From Combretum micranthum (taxonomy: Eukaryota > Streptophyta > Magnoliopsida > Myrtales > Combretaceae), in contig JAMXBD010002739.1 in assembly GCA_024138025.1 (NCBI GenBank), positions 103,216 through 167,215 on the forward strand: a stretch of DNA of 64,000 bases. Reading direction: 5' to 3'. The notes below the pieces were generated by a model, which ran no database searches, was not told where the DNA came from, and was given only the letters and a program-made list of their open reading frames with translations. Of this stretch, positions 34,905-48,349 are shown piece after piece. Every line of letters begins with the position of its first letter. Position 1 is the stretch's first letter. The translations under genes were made by a program, and so were the position numbers.

Positions 34905-35424
34905 GTGAGTGCACGATATGGTGAGAATCAAAGGACGTCATCGTGGGGTAATCAAAACATTATAAAGTCAACATGGATGATCATATAATAAACGAGCAAA
35001 TAAAAGCTTGGATGGCAACTTCTACACCAGCCTCAAAGCCGCTGGCTTTCATATTTACGTCACCGGCATAGGCGATTTAGGCCGCCAACCTTAAATCCCC
35101 ACAGAATCATTTTTTTTTAAAGCCACCTTCATTGTGGCCAACTTATAATTTTAGGCTACCAAGTTTATTTTGGTCGACGATTTTATTTCTTTATGTTATT
35201 TAGGTTTCCATGTTTAAGCTTATATACCTATTGGATGTAATCTATGAACATAACTTATGTGAGTATATTTTCTTGAGAGAGTTTCCTCCAGTTGTGAGAG
35301 CTTTCTCTTGGTTCTTATGATAAGAACTGTATCTTGATAACTCTAGTTCTAATTAACAAGTTTAATTAGGGCCAAGTTCCATTCTTGATAACTGTGGTTC
35401 CAATCGACAGATTTAGTTAGTTCA
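34905..35424 (+). repeat. LTR fragment (plus orientation)
   Basis: Begins gtgcacgatatggtgagaat. A shared start-like section, ggacgtcatcgtggggtaatcaaaacatt, compares with agggcatcatcgggagagattaaaacatt in G3. GC blocks (gccgctggc, gccgccaacc) lie at 35030-35095 and the usual gagagtttcctcc R-region wording follows. It is truncated where family L copy C starts. Confidence 0.5.
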
Positions 35425-38400
35425 GATTTGTCAAAATTTAGTTCGTCTCAGACCCGAATGGGATCGGTTTTTAAAATCAAGGTTCGGACACATAAAATGG
35501 TAAAAATATCACGACAAAACCTTTAGACTCATAAAAATGTTAGGATTCATAAAATATCAGTTTTAGAATTTTTTGGTGTCTAAAAATATCAAATATAGCC
35601 CGTTTATGCGTATTTTATTTACTATCGGTATTGATTTGTCTTGTCTACTATTCGAGTTACTATTCTCCACTATTTATTACTATTTTACTATCTCTATCTT
35701 TTTTTACTATCTATTATTACACTCTTATATACTTATCTCTTGCATTTTCGTTTCTCATAAAACTTTCACATATCATATCTTACACTTGCTTTTCATTATA
35801 AAAATGCAAAACAAATCAATTCATCTATCTCCTCAAAGCCAAAATCCGCACGTCCCACACCCCCCCCCCCCCCACCCCCCCCCCCCCCCCCTCTCTCACC
35901 ATCTAATTTTTTTTCTTTTTCATTTTGTTTAACCACATAAATTTCTACTCCAAAACTCTATAAATACCACATTCCTCCTTCATTCTTTACACACATTTTC
36001 TTTTCTTTAACCAAACTGTTGCAAAATCACTTCACAAATTCTCTTCTCTCCTCCCTTTTGACTATGAGCCACTCTTCTCCATCTCCACACAATTTCTACA
36101 AATTTTTCTTTCATTCATTCATCACCTAGCCACCTTCCATCACCACAAACTTTAGGTAAATTTCCAAGCCCCTCTTCTTTTCAAGTTGACATAACATGAT
36201 TAGAAACCCCATGAGCTTATTGTTAAGGAAGAAATCATGAAAATAACCATTTGCCATGTCTTATTCAACTCTGTATTCCTTTATAATTATTGTTTTTATG
36301 TTGTTGTTTTATTCATGTTACTAAACTAACTTCATATATGTATTATGTATATGTATATATATGATATCACTAATTAAAGTTTTAATTTATGCTCTTCTTT
36401 TCTTGCACTTTATTTATTTCATGTAAATTATTAAGACTAGTCATTCTAGTCTTAGACTTGTCCTTATCAAGTCAAAACGATTTTTCATATTTCTTTTTGG
36501 TTGCCCATAATGTAAGTCCAAGGACTGGACATAAATATAAGACTCTTATGATTTTCTTATTTATTTTCTTGTTTTTCTTAAAAGACTTGCCCATGTCTAT
36601 GTTTGGGAAGCCTTGATACAAGTTAAGACTTTCTAATACTTAACCTTTACTTATGTTCCTATTCAATTTTCTATGTCTTCTATTCTTTATATGAATTATT
36701 TTTGTCATACTACATAACTACAACTTCATATTCATGCATGATCATATTGTTATTATTATCTTGATAAAATAAAAAAGGAATTCTTTTCTTTTATAAAAAT
36801 AAGACCAAAATTCTCTATAAAAAAATAATTTTTGTCGCTTAAGAAAAATTCCCATTAAAATTTCGGATTATGTTTCAACAAAATTCTTTTCAAAAACTTT
36901 AATAAGTGCATCATAAATTTTTGTCTTGTTATTATGCAAAGCTTCTTCAGGATTTAATTGTATGGTTCTATTACTCTCTCTTTTCATATTACTAAAATAA
37001 ATTTTGTTATTAAATCTTAATGTTGATAAACACTAAGAACAACACAAGTATTTTTAGTCAAGTTAAAATTAACTCACTAGTTAAAAGTTCACTTAAGAAA
37101 TAAAATTGATAAATAACTTAAAAGACCAAATTTTAGAAATAAATTTATTTTTGAAAAGTTAAGAAAATATAATTATAATAAGGAAACACTCATTTGTAAT
37201 AACTAAACTTTTTTTTAGTTTTCACTCCAATAACTTAAAGAGAAATTTTGTAAAATTTGTTCTTTAACTCCTAAAATAAATTATGTTATGAAAAATTATT
37301 GTTAGGACAACATCACTACAATCATGCATATAATATGAGTTCATATATGTATTAAAAGAATTTTTCAACTATAAATATCTATATGTTTATTTGGGGATTT
37401 TTGGCAATGTAGAACTTAAAAAAACTCAATTTAAGGGTTGGGATTTTCGTGATTAATCTGTATTGGACAAATGGATTTAAATGTTAAAAATAACCTTAAA
37501 ATGGATATATTTTTTCGAGTAGGTAGAAAACGATATGTAATATGCGAAATTCCAAGTTAAAATGAGTAAGCTATGACCGTTTTAAGTTGGAATTTCACAA
37601 AATCCGATTTTTGACGAAAATAATGAAATAGAATTTGAAAGTTTAAGTATAAGTTTCTTGAAATACTCATTTTAGGTATTTTTTCGTTTAGGTGATGAGG
37701 AAAGAGAAGTTCCCTACCCCGACGATTACTTTGATTAGTGGATTTTCCACATATGACCGAGTGAGTCTATTTCCTTAAACTTCATACTTATGTTTTCTTA
37801 TAGTATAGTGGCATTAGAATGAGAAAAATATAAAAATCGCAAAGTGCATGTGCCTTATACGATTGGTTAAAATTATACTAAGCAAGCCCAAATTATCGAT
37901 AATCATATGGTTGTTTAATATTACATTGGAGTGTTTGCAAATTCTATGATCACCATTAAGATTATTATTATGATGACGAAAGAATATAATTAAATGAACT
38001 AATGCATATCATGAAGTGAGTCACATTGTATCATTACTATACCCTTGGTGGGACAAGATTATGGCAATGAAGTACATAGCTACATAGGGGACCGAAAATC
38101 TACTTTTATCACCTTTAATGCATAGGAGCCCGTATGAACTATATTTTTAAAGGCAAGTAGTAGCCCAAAAGAACTACGAAATCTATTATTTGTGAACTTT
38201 GGTCATATAGGCTCAAATCACCTAACCCCAAATGGAGAGCATAAATCCATTCAACGTATGATATCCAATTGATCATGTGCATTGATTGCTCATGTGTTTG
38301 CTACATTACAAATGTTTGCTTAAATTAACTTGTTTGAAATTTATTGTAATGAGTACACTGTTATGGAAATATTTCTCACTAAGCAAGTAAGCTTACACCC

Positions 38401-38846
38401 CCTTAGATACCTTTTGTAGCTCCCTTGTTTTATGGTTGAAGCCCTAGGGATATTTTATGCAAGTATTGACCTTTTGGCATCTAGGAGCTTTTGAAAGAAG
38501 TTGTGGCCTAGAAGTAGACTTAGACTTCTAAGGAAAACTCCTTTGTATTTATTTTTGAAGAATTAGTTTATGGACCGAAGTGCATATTTTGATGGGAGTA
38601 TGCCCCCTTTGATTTTTATGAGACTCCTTATGTTATGAATTAAGTTGTAATGTTATGATTTATATTCTTAATCGTTATTATGCATATCTCATTAAGCTAC
38701 TTGTTTCAAAGTATGGTTCTCTATGATCGTAAAAGTACACCTTATACCCAGTATCGAAGCTTTCTCATGACTAAGGTAGTTATACTTAATCTTTAATATT
38801 GAGTGTAACGGGCTATCACGTTTATGGTACCCTTTAGGACATGACA
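35425..38846. repeat. Family L repeat, copy C (inverted, truncated)
   Basis: Aligned in reverse with copies A and B. The right end (ccctttaggacatgaca) is the inverse of the tgtcacgccctaa start, and the left part (cccgaatgggatcggtt) matches the region near 57310. The terminal stretch beyond that is missing. It contains a C-run of about 32 bases broken by one A at 35860-35891. The frames at 35573-35932 and 36389-36616 are low-complexity and not regarded as genes. Confidence 0.6.
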
Positions 38847-41800
38847 TGTTGAAATCTTCAATTTGTCCATTTCTTCACCAAAAACCACCTTTAATTCATC
38901 AAAATATCTTTATTAAGCTCATCATCTTCTTTTATTCCTAATATTAACATTTTTACTCATTAGGCATCCTTTTCTTTAATAGATCACATAAAATTCAATA
39001 TCAAATTAATGCATATAATAAGAGTCTTTTGACACTTATTAGTATGGCACTTGATTTAAATAGCGTTAGTTTTACAAATTACAGACCTTCTAACACTGAT
39101 ACTTTACACTCACAATTTTAGATATTTTTTTTTTTTTTTGGGTATCATAACTAACTTGAGAGAGAATTCCAGTGAGAGAACCCCTTCCTTACTTGGGTTT
39201 TTTTTAGATCAATTAAAGTGCTAATTTAAGTTCATGTTGCAAGGATCTCTACACTTCATAGGTGTTTCTATCATGATTCTCCAATATTTGTCTAAACTCA
39301 TGCTTAATTTGATATTTATTGTGAAGAAATAATTGAATCTTGCTTAGATTTTGTGGATACAAACCTAATTCATGTGATTTGACTCATGCTTTTATTGAAA
39401 TATTGTTAAATTCTTCAAATTAATAACTTAGCTATACTTCTTGGATTTATATGTGTGCACCATATGAATTCATGTTTGATTTCTATTGAATAGAACATGA
39501 GATCATTCATTTGAATATATCTAAGCTATTAATGATGATTTCTCATAACATCTAGAGATAGAGTGGTGAAATCCTTTTATCACTTGATTATTCTCATGAG
39601 ATGTGATTGTTAATCAAAGGATTCTTGATCTTAATGCAAATTTAGGTTGCTAATGGCTAGGAAGAAATTTTGGTTGTTAAACGTAGGTTTAGAAGTTAAT
39701 GATCTCTAGAGGGACTTTAACATACTTTTGTGAATTCAACAGTTCAAGATGTTCAACAATGATCTCTTTGAGATTCTTTATGAAAGTGCCTGATACGAAT
39801 TTGGTAAAGCAAGATCTAAGCTACTCTTTATAATTTAGACTTACGCTTTTGTGAATTGATCTGAAAATTGTGTATAAGTAGTTAGTTTGTTAATATCATG
39901 TCCATAAACAATCTGTGAATCTTTAGGCTAGATAATAGATGAAGGTTAGTACAATAGGTGCTAACTACCCCTAAAATATAACCTAATTGTTTCTATGGTA
40001 TTTGAAGCTAGTTAAGACTTTTAGCTTTTAAAATTTTTAAAGCTTCATTTCGTATGTAAGCCACTACCAAGCCTTTTTCAGAACAAAGTGTTTGTTTAAG
40101 TCAGAGAATGTCTAAGAAGTTTGAACATGTTACAAAAGGTTCAACCATTGAAGCATTTAATGCTTTGACCATTTTAATGGTTTTTGTGGCAATAGCTAAA
40201 TCTTTTGAGAGTTTATAAATACAAGACTTTGGGTAGTTTAAGAAGGTTGGAAGAGCTTATTAAGTGCAATTGAATACTTTTTTTAACATGCTTGTAGTCT
40301 CTTGTGTATTATTGCTTATATTTGAGTGAAAGAGTGAGAAATTGTAAGGCCATTAAATTTTTAGTCTGCAATCTTTTATAAGGCACTACACTAGAGGTTG
40401 GTAAGAGTTTTTAGAGTGTGAAAAGAGTTGTGCCTTGAGTATTTCTTGTGAAAGGCACAACTCAAGTGTTTTATGTATAAGTTGTGTTGTATCTCCATTA
40501 GAACATTGATTGTTTTGTGAAATAAAGTAGGTGAAATCCTCTACTGAGGAAGGCATTGCGTGTGCCATGAAGATTAAGGGCCAGTTCGCACTCAACATTA
40601 AATCTTGATGTGATCTTCTCTAACTTTATCTTTCTACTTATTGTATTTTAGTTGTTGTTATTGTTTATTTATTGAATTGCAATAATTAGGGATTAAAGTT
40701 TTAAATAAAGCAAATTTAGACATAATCCACATTTCCTAAGTCTTATATAGGTTCTGCATAACACTTGAGGAAAACTAAAAATGGGCTTGCTCCTAGTTTC
40801 AAGGGTAATAACAATTCAATTCCTTATGATCAAATGAGCCTCTATGGGGCGTTGTTTTGTGTGTGCTCAACATCATTCATCTTTGTTCTCTAAGCTGTAA
40901 GTATAGAACTGAGCTTCAATTTTCGTATTCGAACTTAAGCTCCTTCTTTCTTATTTTCTCTATTTTTTTTATTGATTTTGGTGGCTTTGTTTCTTTTTTT
41001 TTCTTCTCTTGCTTTTTTTTCTCTCTCTTCTTCTTTTTGAATTCTTTATTCCAACTTTATTTGCTTTTTTTTTTACTATTCTTCTTCTTTTTAATTCTTT
41101 ATTCCAACTTTATTTTCTTCTTCTATTTTTTCCCTTTTCCCTTCTGTCCTTCTTCGAGTTTCCTCTTCTCAACTTATGTGCATTATTACCTCCTCCTCCT
41201 CCTCTCTAGTTGGTTTAATGTGCTTGTACAATCTCTATAAGATAGTAATCAAATACATCAAGTTTAAAAAAAAAAAACATTATAAATTTATATGCAAGAT
41301 TCTTACTACAGTCAATGCAAAAAGGCAAGCATACCTATCATCAATATAGAATTGGATATAGATGTCGTATTACCAGAGGAACATGGTAACACTTCTACTC
41401 GCCACTTTCCTATTATTTAACATAAGAAAAGCAAGGGATTCAATTAACTAATCTATCTAATACTATGATTAAACTACAAAGAATTCAAAGCATGATTCAC
41501 AAAATTAAGGATAATCCAAATTATAGAGCACTTAAAATCTCAATAATTTTGTATCAATTTCTTAAATTGTAAATTCCCAAAAATATTTAAATGTCTTTCT
41601 CAAGATCATCAACCTCTAATCTTAAGTTGATCAATTAAAATCTCTTCCTAATCAATAAAAACTTAAAATTGCATTAAGAACCAAAATTCACTAGATCACT
41701 TAATCAATTGCAAAAGGATTTTGCTACTCTATCTCTAAAGCTATGAGCAATCCTCATCAATAGCCTATATCTATTCATTAAAATGATTTCTCAATCAATT

Positions 41801-41962
41801 TTAACGAAATCAAACATGAATCCATATCGTGCATTATACAAATTCAAGATCTAATAAGCTTGATAAAAGCATAGTTTACTCACTTTTAATTGAACAAATT
41901 GTGCTAAATTATTATTGATTTTATAGAAATCATAAGGAAATGGTATTTAAGTATATTTATTT
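38847..41962. other. Non-coding stretch with old repeats
   Basis: No gene recognised. 39240-39830 and 41400-41900 are diverged inverted copies of one another; shared words include gagatagagt and catgaattcatgtttgatttc. 40935-41210 is a T/C-rich tract with a 55-bp tandem repeat at about 41027-41130 (gaattctttattccaactttatt). The long hydrophobic frame at 40857-41240 is a by-product of that tract. Confidence 0.5.
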
Positions 41963-43463
41963 TGATATTTCAAGTCATTGAGGACTTAGAATGCAATTAC
42001 ATGAACTTTAGAGGAGTTTTATGCAAAATAGGAGTTGAAAACAATCAAGGCTGGCCATTCTTACATGTGGGCCGACCGCCTTCAACAAGAATAGAGCCAA
42101 CTTTCAACATATTAACCAACACTGTTGGCCTTCCACAATTTCACCAACATTTGAAATTACAAAGTGTGCTGGCAAATTTTGAAGAAAGGCCGCCAGCTTT
42201 AAGCCTACCTTGCACATATAACCGGCCTCAACACTACTGGCCTTTAATCGGCCTACTTCCTACACCACCATCAAAGCCACTAGCGTATAGATCAAAACTA
42301 TCAACCTACATTGTGTTGGATGGTCTCCTCTGTTTTTGCTTATAAAATTGCCTTGTGTTGTTGATCTGAAAAAAAAAATTCCATTAGATCCAAATTAGAT
42401 AATAGTTTATCATAGTAGAAAAACCTAGATTAGATGAGAAGAGAGATTTGTTCCATTCTAGAATTAGTAGATTGAGAAGCTTAGAATTGATTTGGAGATT
42501 GAAGAATTTCTTGGCGTTTTGTAATAAGGTTTTCATATAATTGAGATTGATTTGGTGACTTTTGAACTTTTATTGTTTTATGCCATTTCAATCCTTGATT
42601 TTAGTTATACAAATGAATTTTCTTGCAATGATTTACTTGAATTGTGATGGCATGAATTATTCCATGGTGTTCTAAGTTTTTCTTATGAGAATATGGTGAA
42701 GCCCTAGGATTGCTAATATGATGATTATAATAATGTTATAGAATTATTAGGTCTGTAGAATATTCATATTGTAATTCCTACTATAAATCATGTTTCTTGA
42801 TTAAACTAGGTTTATAGGAATCTTAATAACTCGGAAGGGAAATTAGATTTCATAAGGAATCTTAATTGTTGGTTAAATAATAATTGCGGAAGGGGCGACA
42901 TTTAATCTTAATTAGAAATTGTCCTAAAGATCAAAGCAATATTTCTAATTAGTTTCTCACTAAGGGATTAAGAGAGATTAATCTAGGACATTAGTCAATC
43001 ATAGAATTGGAAGATTCATGATTGTAATTTAGAGCCCACTGTTAATTTGTCTAGCAAAAGCTATTGGATTAATCTATGGTATTAGGACTTTAAAAAATTG
43101 GAAAAGGATTAAAGGCTTTAAGAATCTCATATGAATATCCACATAGCTAATAGATATTATAATATGATAGCAATCTGATTAGTAAAACTAGGGTAGACTC
43201 TATTTTTCCCATACTCAATCTATATATTTTTCTCAAACACTCCCTCTGCTCTTAGTAACAATAACAATCTAGGTCTATTAGTAGTTAATTAGTAAACTCT
43301 TGAAATTTGATTGCCTAAATAATAGTAGAAGCTAATACTGGTTTAGTAGTTAAGTAATACTCGTGGGATCGACACTCTATTCATCACTTTATTACTTGAT
43401 CTAACTCAGTGTACTTGCTGGAAGAATTTGCTTTTCTTTTATATATACATTTGTGGCGGATCA
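41963..43463 (+). repeat. Athila-like 5' LTR (start approximate)
   Basis: The end is clear: tttgtggcggatca, followed by a tRNA-Asp-like primer site. The start is placed at tgatatttcaagtc, the first TG giving a usual Athila-like length (about 1.5 kb); this is a guess. It contains ggccgaccgcc, ggccgccagc and ggcctttaatcggcc blocks at 42050-42260. The frame at 41962-42345 lies wholly in it and is not a gene. Confidence 0.55.
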
Positions 43464-43468
43464 ATTTT

Positions 43469-43486
43469 TGGGACCGTTGTCGGGGA
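43469..43486 (+). other. Primer-binding site (tRNA-Asp-like, degenerate)
   Basis: tgggaccgttgtcgggga differs at a few bases from TGGCGCCGTTGCCGGGGA, the common Athila-group primer site. Confidence 0.7.
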
Positions 43487-43540
43487 TTATCTTAATATTA
43501 AACCTAGTTCTATTATTAGTTTAGGTGTATTTCACGGGGT

Positions 43541-44430
43541 TTGTTGTTCTGTTCCCTTTGCAAGTATTTTATGCATAGAAGTAAAAGTGTTGAGAAACCT
43601 TTGGATCCTAAAATAGAGTGTACTCTGCATCAATTGAGAATAGAAAATATAATAAGAGAAGAAGTGCAAGAAATAGAAATGGCAGATAATGATAACAATA
43701 ATCAAATTCAAGGTGTTGCTAGAGCACTTCGAGACTATCCAGTTCCTATTGTTTCAAGTTCTAAAGTTGACTGTTTAGGCCAACAATTTTGAGATAAAAC
43801 CATCACTCATTCAGATGTTTGAAGCACATCAGTTTGGAGGATACCTTAATGAGACTCTTGATGAATGATGAACATATTGCAAAATTCCTTCAATACTGCA
43901 ACACTATAAAATTGAATGGTGTTACTGATGACACCATTAGATTGCAACTTTTTCCCTTCTCTCTAAGGGATAAAGCATTAACTTGGTTCAATTCACTGCT
44001 ACAGGAATCCATTACCAGCTGGGCAGATCTTTCAACTAAGTTTTTAAGGAGATTCTTCCCACCTACCAAAACTGCTAGGCAATGAAATTACAAATTTCAC
44101 CAAATTCCATGGTGAATCATTATATGAGGCATGGGAAAGATATAAGGAGGCAATAAGAAAATGCCCACATCATGGACTGCCAAATAATCTCTTGATTAAG
44201 ATCTCCTATCTTAGGTTGAATGATACTTTAGGATCTTTGGTAGATGCTACTGTTGGAGATGCAGTATTGGGAAAGAATTATGATGAAGCAGGGCCTCCAG
44301 TGCACACAATTGGCAACGTGAAGAACCAAATCGAAAGTGGCGTTAGATCAAGATAATGAAGCTATTTCTGAGCTAACCGCCTAAATTTCAGCTCTCACTA
44401 CGCAGGACTTCAACAAATTCTTTTAATACT
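43541..44430 (+). pseudogene. Athila-like gag, frameshifted
   Basis: 43541-43792 holds an N-terminal part with an acidic, Asn-rich end (ADNDNNNQIQGVARALRDY). A frameshift leads to 43819-44085 (LNGVTDDTIRLQLFPFSLRD; KALTWFNSLLQESITSW; FLRRFFPP). A shift near 44085 continues as FHGESLYEAWERYKEAIRKC and PHHGLPNNLLI to about 44360. These are standard Athila Gag words. The 44430-45230 region continues in broken frames without a clear knuckle. Confidence 0.75.
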
Positions 44431-45230
44431 AATAAAGTTGTTTGTTGTGAGTTATGCTCATGACCCAATTTTGCTTATGAGTGCCTACATGGTACCTCCT
44501 CATCCTCATCCAATGGAGAGTAAATAAATTATGTCAACAAATTCCAAAGGCGTAATCTAGGACCCTATTCAAATACATATAATCTAGGGTGGCAAAATCA
44601 TCATAATTTCTCATATAGAACTAAGAATAATGCATATAAACCGCCGCTTGAATTCCTGAAGAAAGGTCCTATTTGAAATCAATCTACAATGGAAGAGCTC
44701 ATGAGGAGCTTTATGCAAAAGACTGAAACCATGATAAATAGTGAACAAGCCACCATCAGAACCTAGAGGGGTAGATCAGTCATATCTCTCAACAATTGAG
44801 TAATAGACCATTAGGGTCTTTACCTAGTAATAATGAGGAGAACTCCAAGAGTGTTAATGCTATAATGTTGAGGAGTGGCAAGGAGGTGGAAACTATTGAT
44901 AAAAAAAGTTTAGGAGAATGAGGAGAATCAAGAGAAAGATAAGGGGAAGCAGAAGATAAAGGAACCAAAATAGAAATCATGAGAGGTGAAACCTTATGTT
45001 CCTCCTATTCCTTTTCTAGGAAAGTTGAAGCAACAACATTTAAATGCTCAATTTGCTAAGCTCCTAAATGTCTTTAAGAAGATGCAAATCAATATTACTT
45101 TCTTAGAGGCCATCCAGCAAATGCCTTCATATGTTAGATTCATAAAGGAGTTGCTCAATAAGAAGAGAAAATTGATGGGAGTGAACCCGTGGTGCTTACA
45201 GGAGAAAGTTCTATGATCCTTTAGAAGAAA

Positions 45231-47067
45231 TTATCCAGCCTGCCAATAAAACAAAGAGATCAGGGGAGTTTCATTGTTCCTTGCACTATATGACATTTTC
45301 ATTTTGATAAAGTTCTTATTGATTATGGTGAAAGTACAAATTTGTTGCCTCTATCTATTTTCAGGAAACCGAGACTTGGAGATTGTAAGGAGACTCATGT
45401 CACCTTGCAACTTGCTGATAAGAGTGTCAAATACCTAAGGGGTACTGTGGAAATGTGCTGGTAAAGGTTGACAAATTCATATTTCCAGTTGACTTTATAG
45501 TCTTGGCAATGGATGAAGACAAAGAATTTCCCATGATCCTTGGTAGACTATTCCTTGCAATAGGTAAAGCCTTAATTGATGTGGAGCAAGGTAAGCTCAC
45601 ATTAATGGTAATGGATAAATAGGGAACATTTAATACCTATGAGGTTATGATACTCTTAATGAGCTTATATCTAAGTTTTTAGAAGAGAAAGCAAGTGTGG
45701 ATACCATGGAATCGGTTTTGGGGATCTAGATGAATGGAGTGATGATGAGCTTGAAGAAGATAAAGTGGAGTAGGTACCTGAAATTAGAGCCAAATATTAT
45801 GAGGAGCTAGGCACAAGTGAGAAGAAGTCTGTGCCATCTTTGACAAAACCCTCGATGTTGGAACTTAAACCCTTACGTAATCATTTAAAATATGTTTTTC
45901 TTGGAACAAATGATACTTTGCCAATAATTATCTCATCTCCTTTGATAGGTGAACAGGATCAACAACTCCTAAGTGTTTTAAGAGAGCATAAATAAGCCAT
46001 TGGGTGGACCATTCTTGATATAAAAGGGATCATTCCTTTGATTTGCACTCATAAAATATTGCTGGAGGCTGAGTGCAAACCTACAGTTCAACCACGGAGA
46101 TAACTTAACCTAACTCTCAAAGAGGTACTGAAGAAGGAGGCACTTAAACTGTTGGATGCATGTATTATCTATCCTATCTCGGATAGTAAATGGGTTAGTC
46201 CTATTCAAGTAGTGCCTAAAAAGTGTGGTCTGATTGTAGTTAATAATGAGGATAATGAATTAATTCATACTTGCATTGTGACTTGGTGAAGAGTTTGTAT
46301 AGACTATAGGAAACTGAATGATGCCACCCGTAAAGACCATTTCCCCTTCCCTTCATTGATCAAATGCTATAAAAACTTGCAGATGGTTATTCTAGTTATA
46401 ATCAAATTCATATAGCACCTAATGACCGGGAGAAAACCAAATTTACTTGTCCTTATGACACTTTTACCTTTAGGAGAATGCCCTTCGGTCTTTTTAATGC
46501 ACCTGCCACTTTTCAAAGGTATATGATGTCTATATTTTTTGATATGTTAGGAACTTTCATTGAAATATTTATGGATGACTTTTTTGTTTTAGGGAAGTCA
46601 TTTGAATCATGTCTAATTAATTTAGACAACATGGTTAAAAGATGTAAAGAAACTAATCTGCTTTTAAACTAAGAAAAATGCCATTTTATGGTAAGAGAGG
46701 GGATAGTCTTAGGTCATAAAGTGTTTGAAAAGGGATTGAGTTTGACATGGCCAAAGTAGAGATCATAGAGAAGTTGCCACAACCCACTATAGTAAAAGGA
46801 GTCAAGAGTTTTTTAGGACATGTTAGCTTCTAGGAGATTTATTAAGGACTTCTCTAAAATCTCTAGACCTCTATTCAATTTACTTGATGACCATTATTTG
46901 CAGGCATTCAATTTGTTGAAGGAGAAGCTCACTTTTGCACCAGTAATCATTACACCTGATTGGGAGCTTTCGTTTGAGCTTACGTGTGATGCCAACGACT
47001 ATATTCTAGGAGCAGTACTTGGCCAGAGGAGAGGTAAGTTGTTTCATGTGATATATTATGCCAGTAG
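45231..47067 (+). pseudogene. Athila-like protease, RT and start of RNase H
   Basis: The protease region near 45290-45360 reads FDKVLIDYGESTNLLPLSIF, with DYG where DLG or DSG is common. RT begins near 46080. RVCIDYRKLNDATRKDHFPFP (about 46285-46350) and MPFGLFNAPATFQRYMMSIF with FMDDFFV (46478-46672) are clear. The RT end and RNase H start (FIKDFSKISRPLFNLL; FELTCDANDYILGAVLGQRRGK) run to the junction at 47067. Several stops interrupt it. Host text at the junction reads IYYASS, so the insertion lies within the RNase H region. Confidence 0.8.
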
Positions 47068-47784
47068 TGATGGAGTCCAAGCTAGCCAATCCAGAAGATG
47101 GATTAGGGATTCGCTCGAAGTATCGATTGGATCGAATACTAGAAACCGAGCTAAGAAATTCAAGGAAGCATTGAATGGACTAATTCATCAAGTCCAAGAA
47201 GAGGAAACTCATTCACACTTTACCCAGGATGATTTGAAGACATGTAACATCATTGGAGTTCGTGTTCATGAAGCTGGGATGGCAATTGGCAAGTTCGGCC
47301 TTGATTGAAGGCCTTTAATTAGCCTAGCTATTTTTGTAAGGAAAATAACCCTCGTATAAATAGTTTTCCATGTATTTATTATTTAGTTTGAATTTCTTTT
47401 CCTTGTATTTATTACCTAGTTTGAATTTCTTTTAAGTCTTCCATGTATTTATTATTTAGTTGCTTAATTTTTAGGCTAATTAAGCCTATAAAAACCCATC
47501 ATATGTAATCTTTTAAGGCAGAATGAATGAAAATTTGAGAGTATTTCTCTTTGGAGTTCTTGAAAGAACTTTTTCTTTGAACCCTTCGAATCCAATTCGT
47601 TGTGTTCAAATCCAGACTTATCAATTGGGTTTTCCATCCCTAATTGTGGCGTCATCGCTTATACCAAGGTTCTTGTCTCCATATAGACAATGGGTCGCGG
47701 TTCCATTGATTTTGAGGTCTTGGGAATCTAGATAATCAAGCGTATTGATATAGGGTTTCGTCACAGTTGGCGTGGTTCGTATCA
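47068..47784 (+). repeat. G6 5' LTR (717 bp)
   Basis: Starts tgatggagtccaagc and ends gtggttcgtatca. The frame is open from the LTR start to 47308 and encodes SNTRNRAKKFKEALNGLI, related to the LTR-encoded tails of G1 and G2. The bases before it (agtag) would be the target copy; no partner is seen because the 3' end is lost. Confidence 0.85.
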
Positions 47785-47786
47785 GT

Positions 47787-47799
47787 TTGGTATCAGAGC
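47787..47799 (+). other. G6 primer-binding site (tRNA-iMet type)
   Basis: tggtatcagagcc follows the LTR after two bases. Confidence 0.88.
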
Positions 47800-48349
47800 C
47801 TTAGGTTTGTCAAAATCACCAATTTCAGTTCGATTAGAGAAAGGCAATACCAAACCCTAATCTCCAATCGTTCATATCTAATTAGATTATATTTGATTCC
47901 ATAGTGATATTTGTTCTAGAGATTTGAATTCCTTGCAAGATTTATCTTGTATTTGATTCTTATCCATAGAATAAAAAAAAATTCGTACAAAAAAAAATCG
48001 TATAAAAAAAAGTGAAAAGAAAATTTGATTTGAATTGTTAGTTTAATTGAGGTTTTTGTGGGTTGTTGACTATAGTAGATTTCATTTCTAGTTGAGATAA
48101 CCGCAAAGATTTGATTTTTTTTTTTTAGGGTTCATTGATTTTTAGGATTTATTATTGAACTCTTCGAAGAGGGTTTGTTGAAGGTTTGGGATTAGTTCCA
48201 AAAGAACCAATAAAGAGGAATTTGAGAGTGGGATTAATTTATTATGTGCATACACGAGTGATTGAGCGATCCATCCATTGAGTGATACACGCAAGGGAGT
48301 GAATTGTGAGGAATTGTTTTATTACTAACGTTTTCTGTTTTGCAGCAAA

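Larger units (their letters stand above)
41963..47067 (+). mobile_element. Athila-like Ty3/gypsy element, 3'-truncated
   Basis: LTR, primer site, gag, protease and RT follow in order on the plus strand. The element is cut at 47068 inside RNase H by the LTR of G6. Many stops and frameshifts show that it is old. The FMDDFFV-like RT box and the primer site of TGGCGCCGTTGCCGGGGA type place it near Athila/Tat. Confidence 0.78.

Noticed and set aside
40240..40620. Possible copia LTR (words like aaagtaggtgaaatcctctactgaggaaggcattg)
   Set aside because: No TG/CA ends, primer site, partner copy or coding interior could be found.
40857..41240. Very hydrophobic 127-codon frame
   Set aside because: Product of a T/C-rich tract with internal tandem repeat. 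It looks like a membrane protein by composition only.
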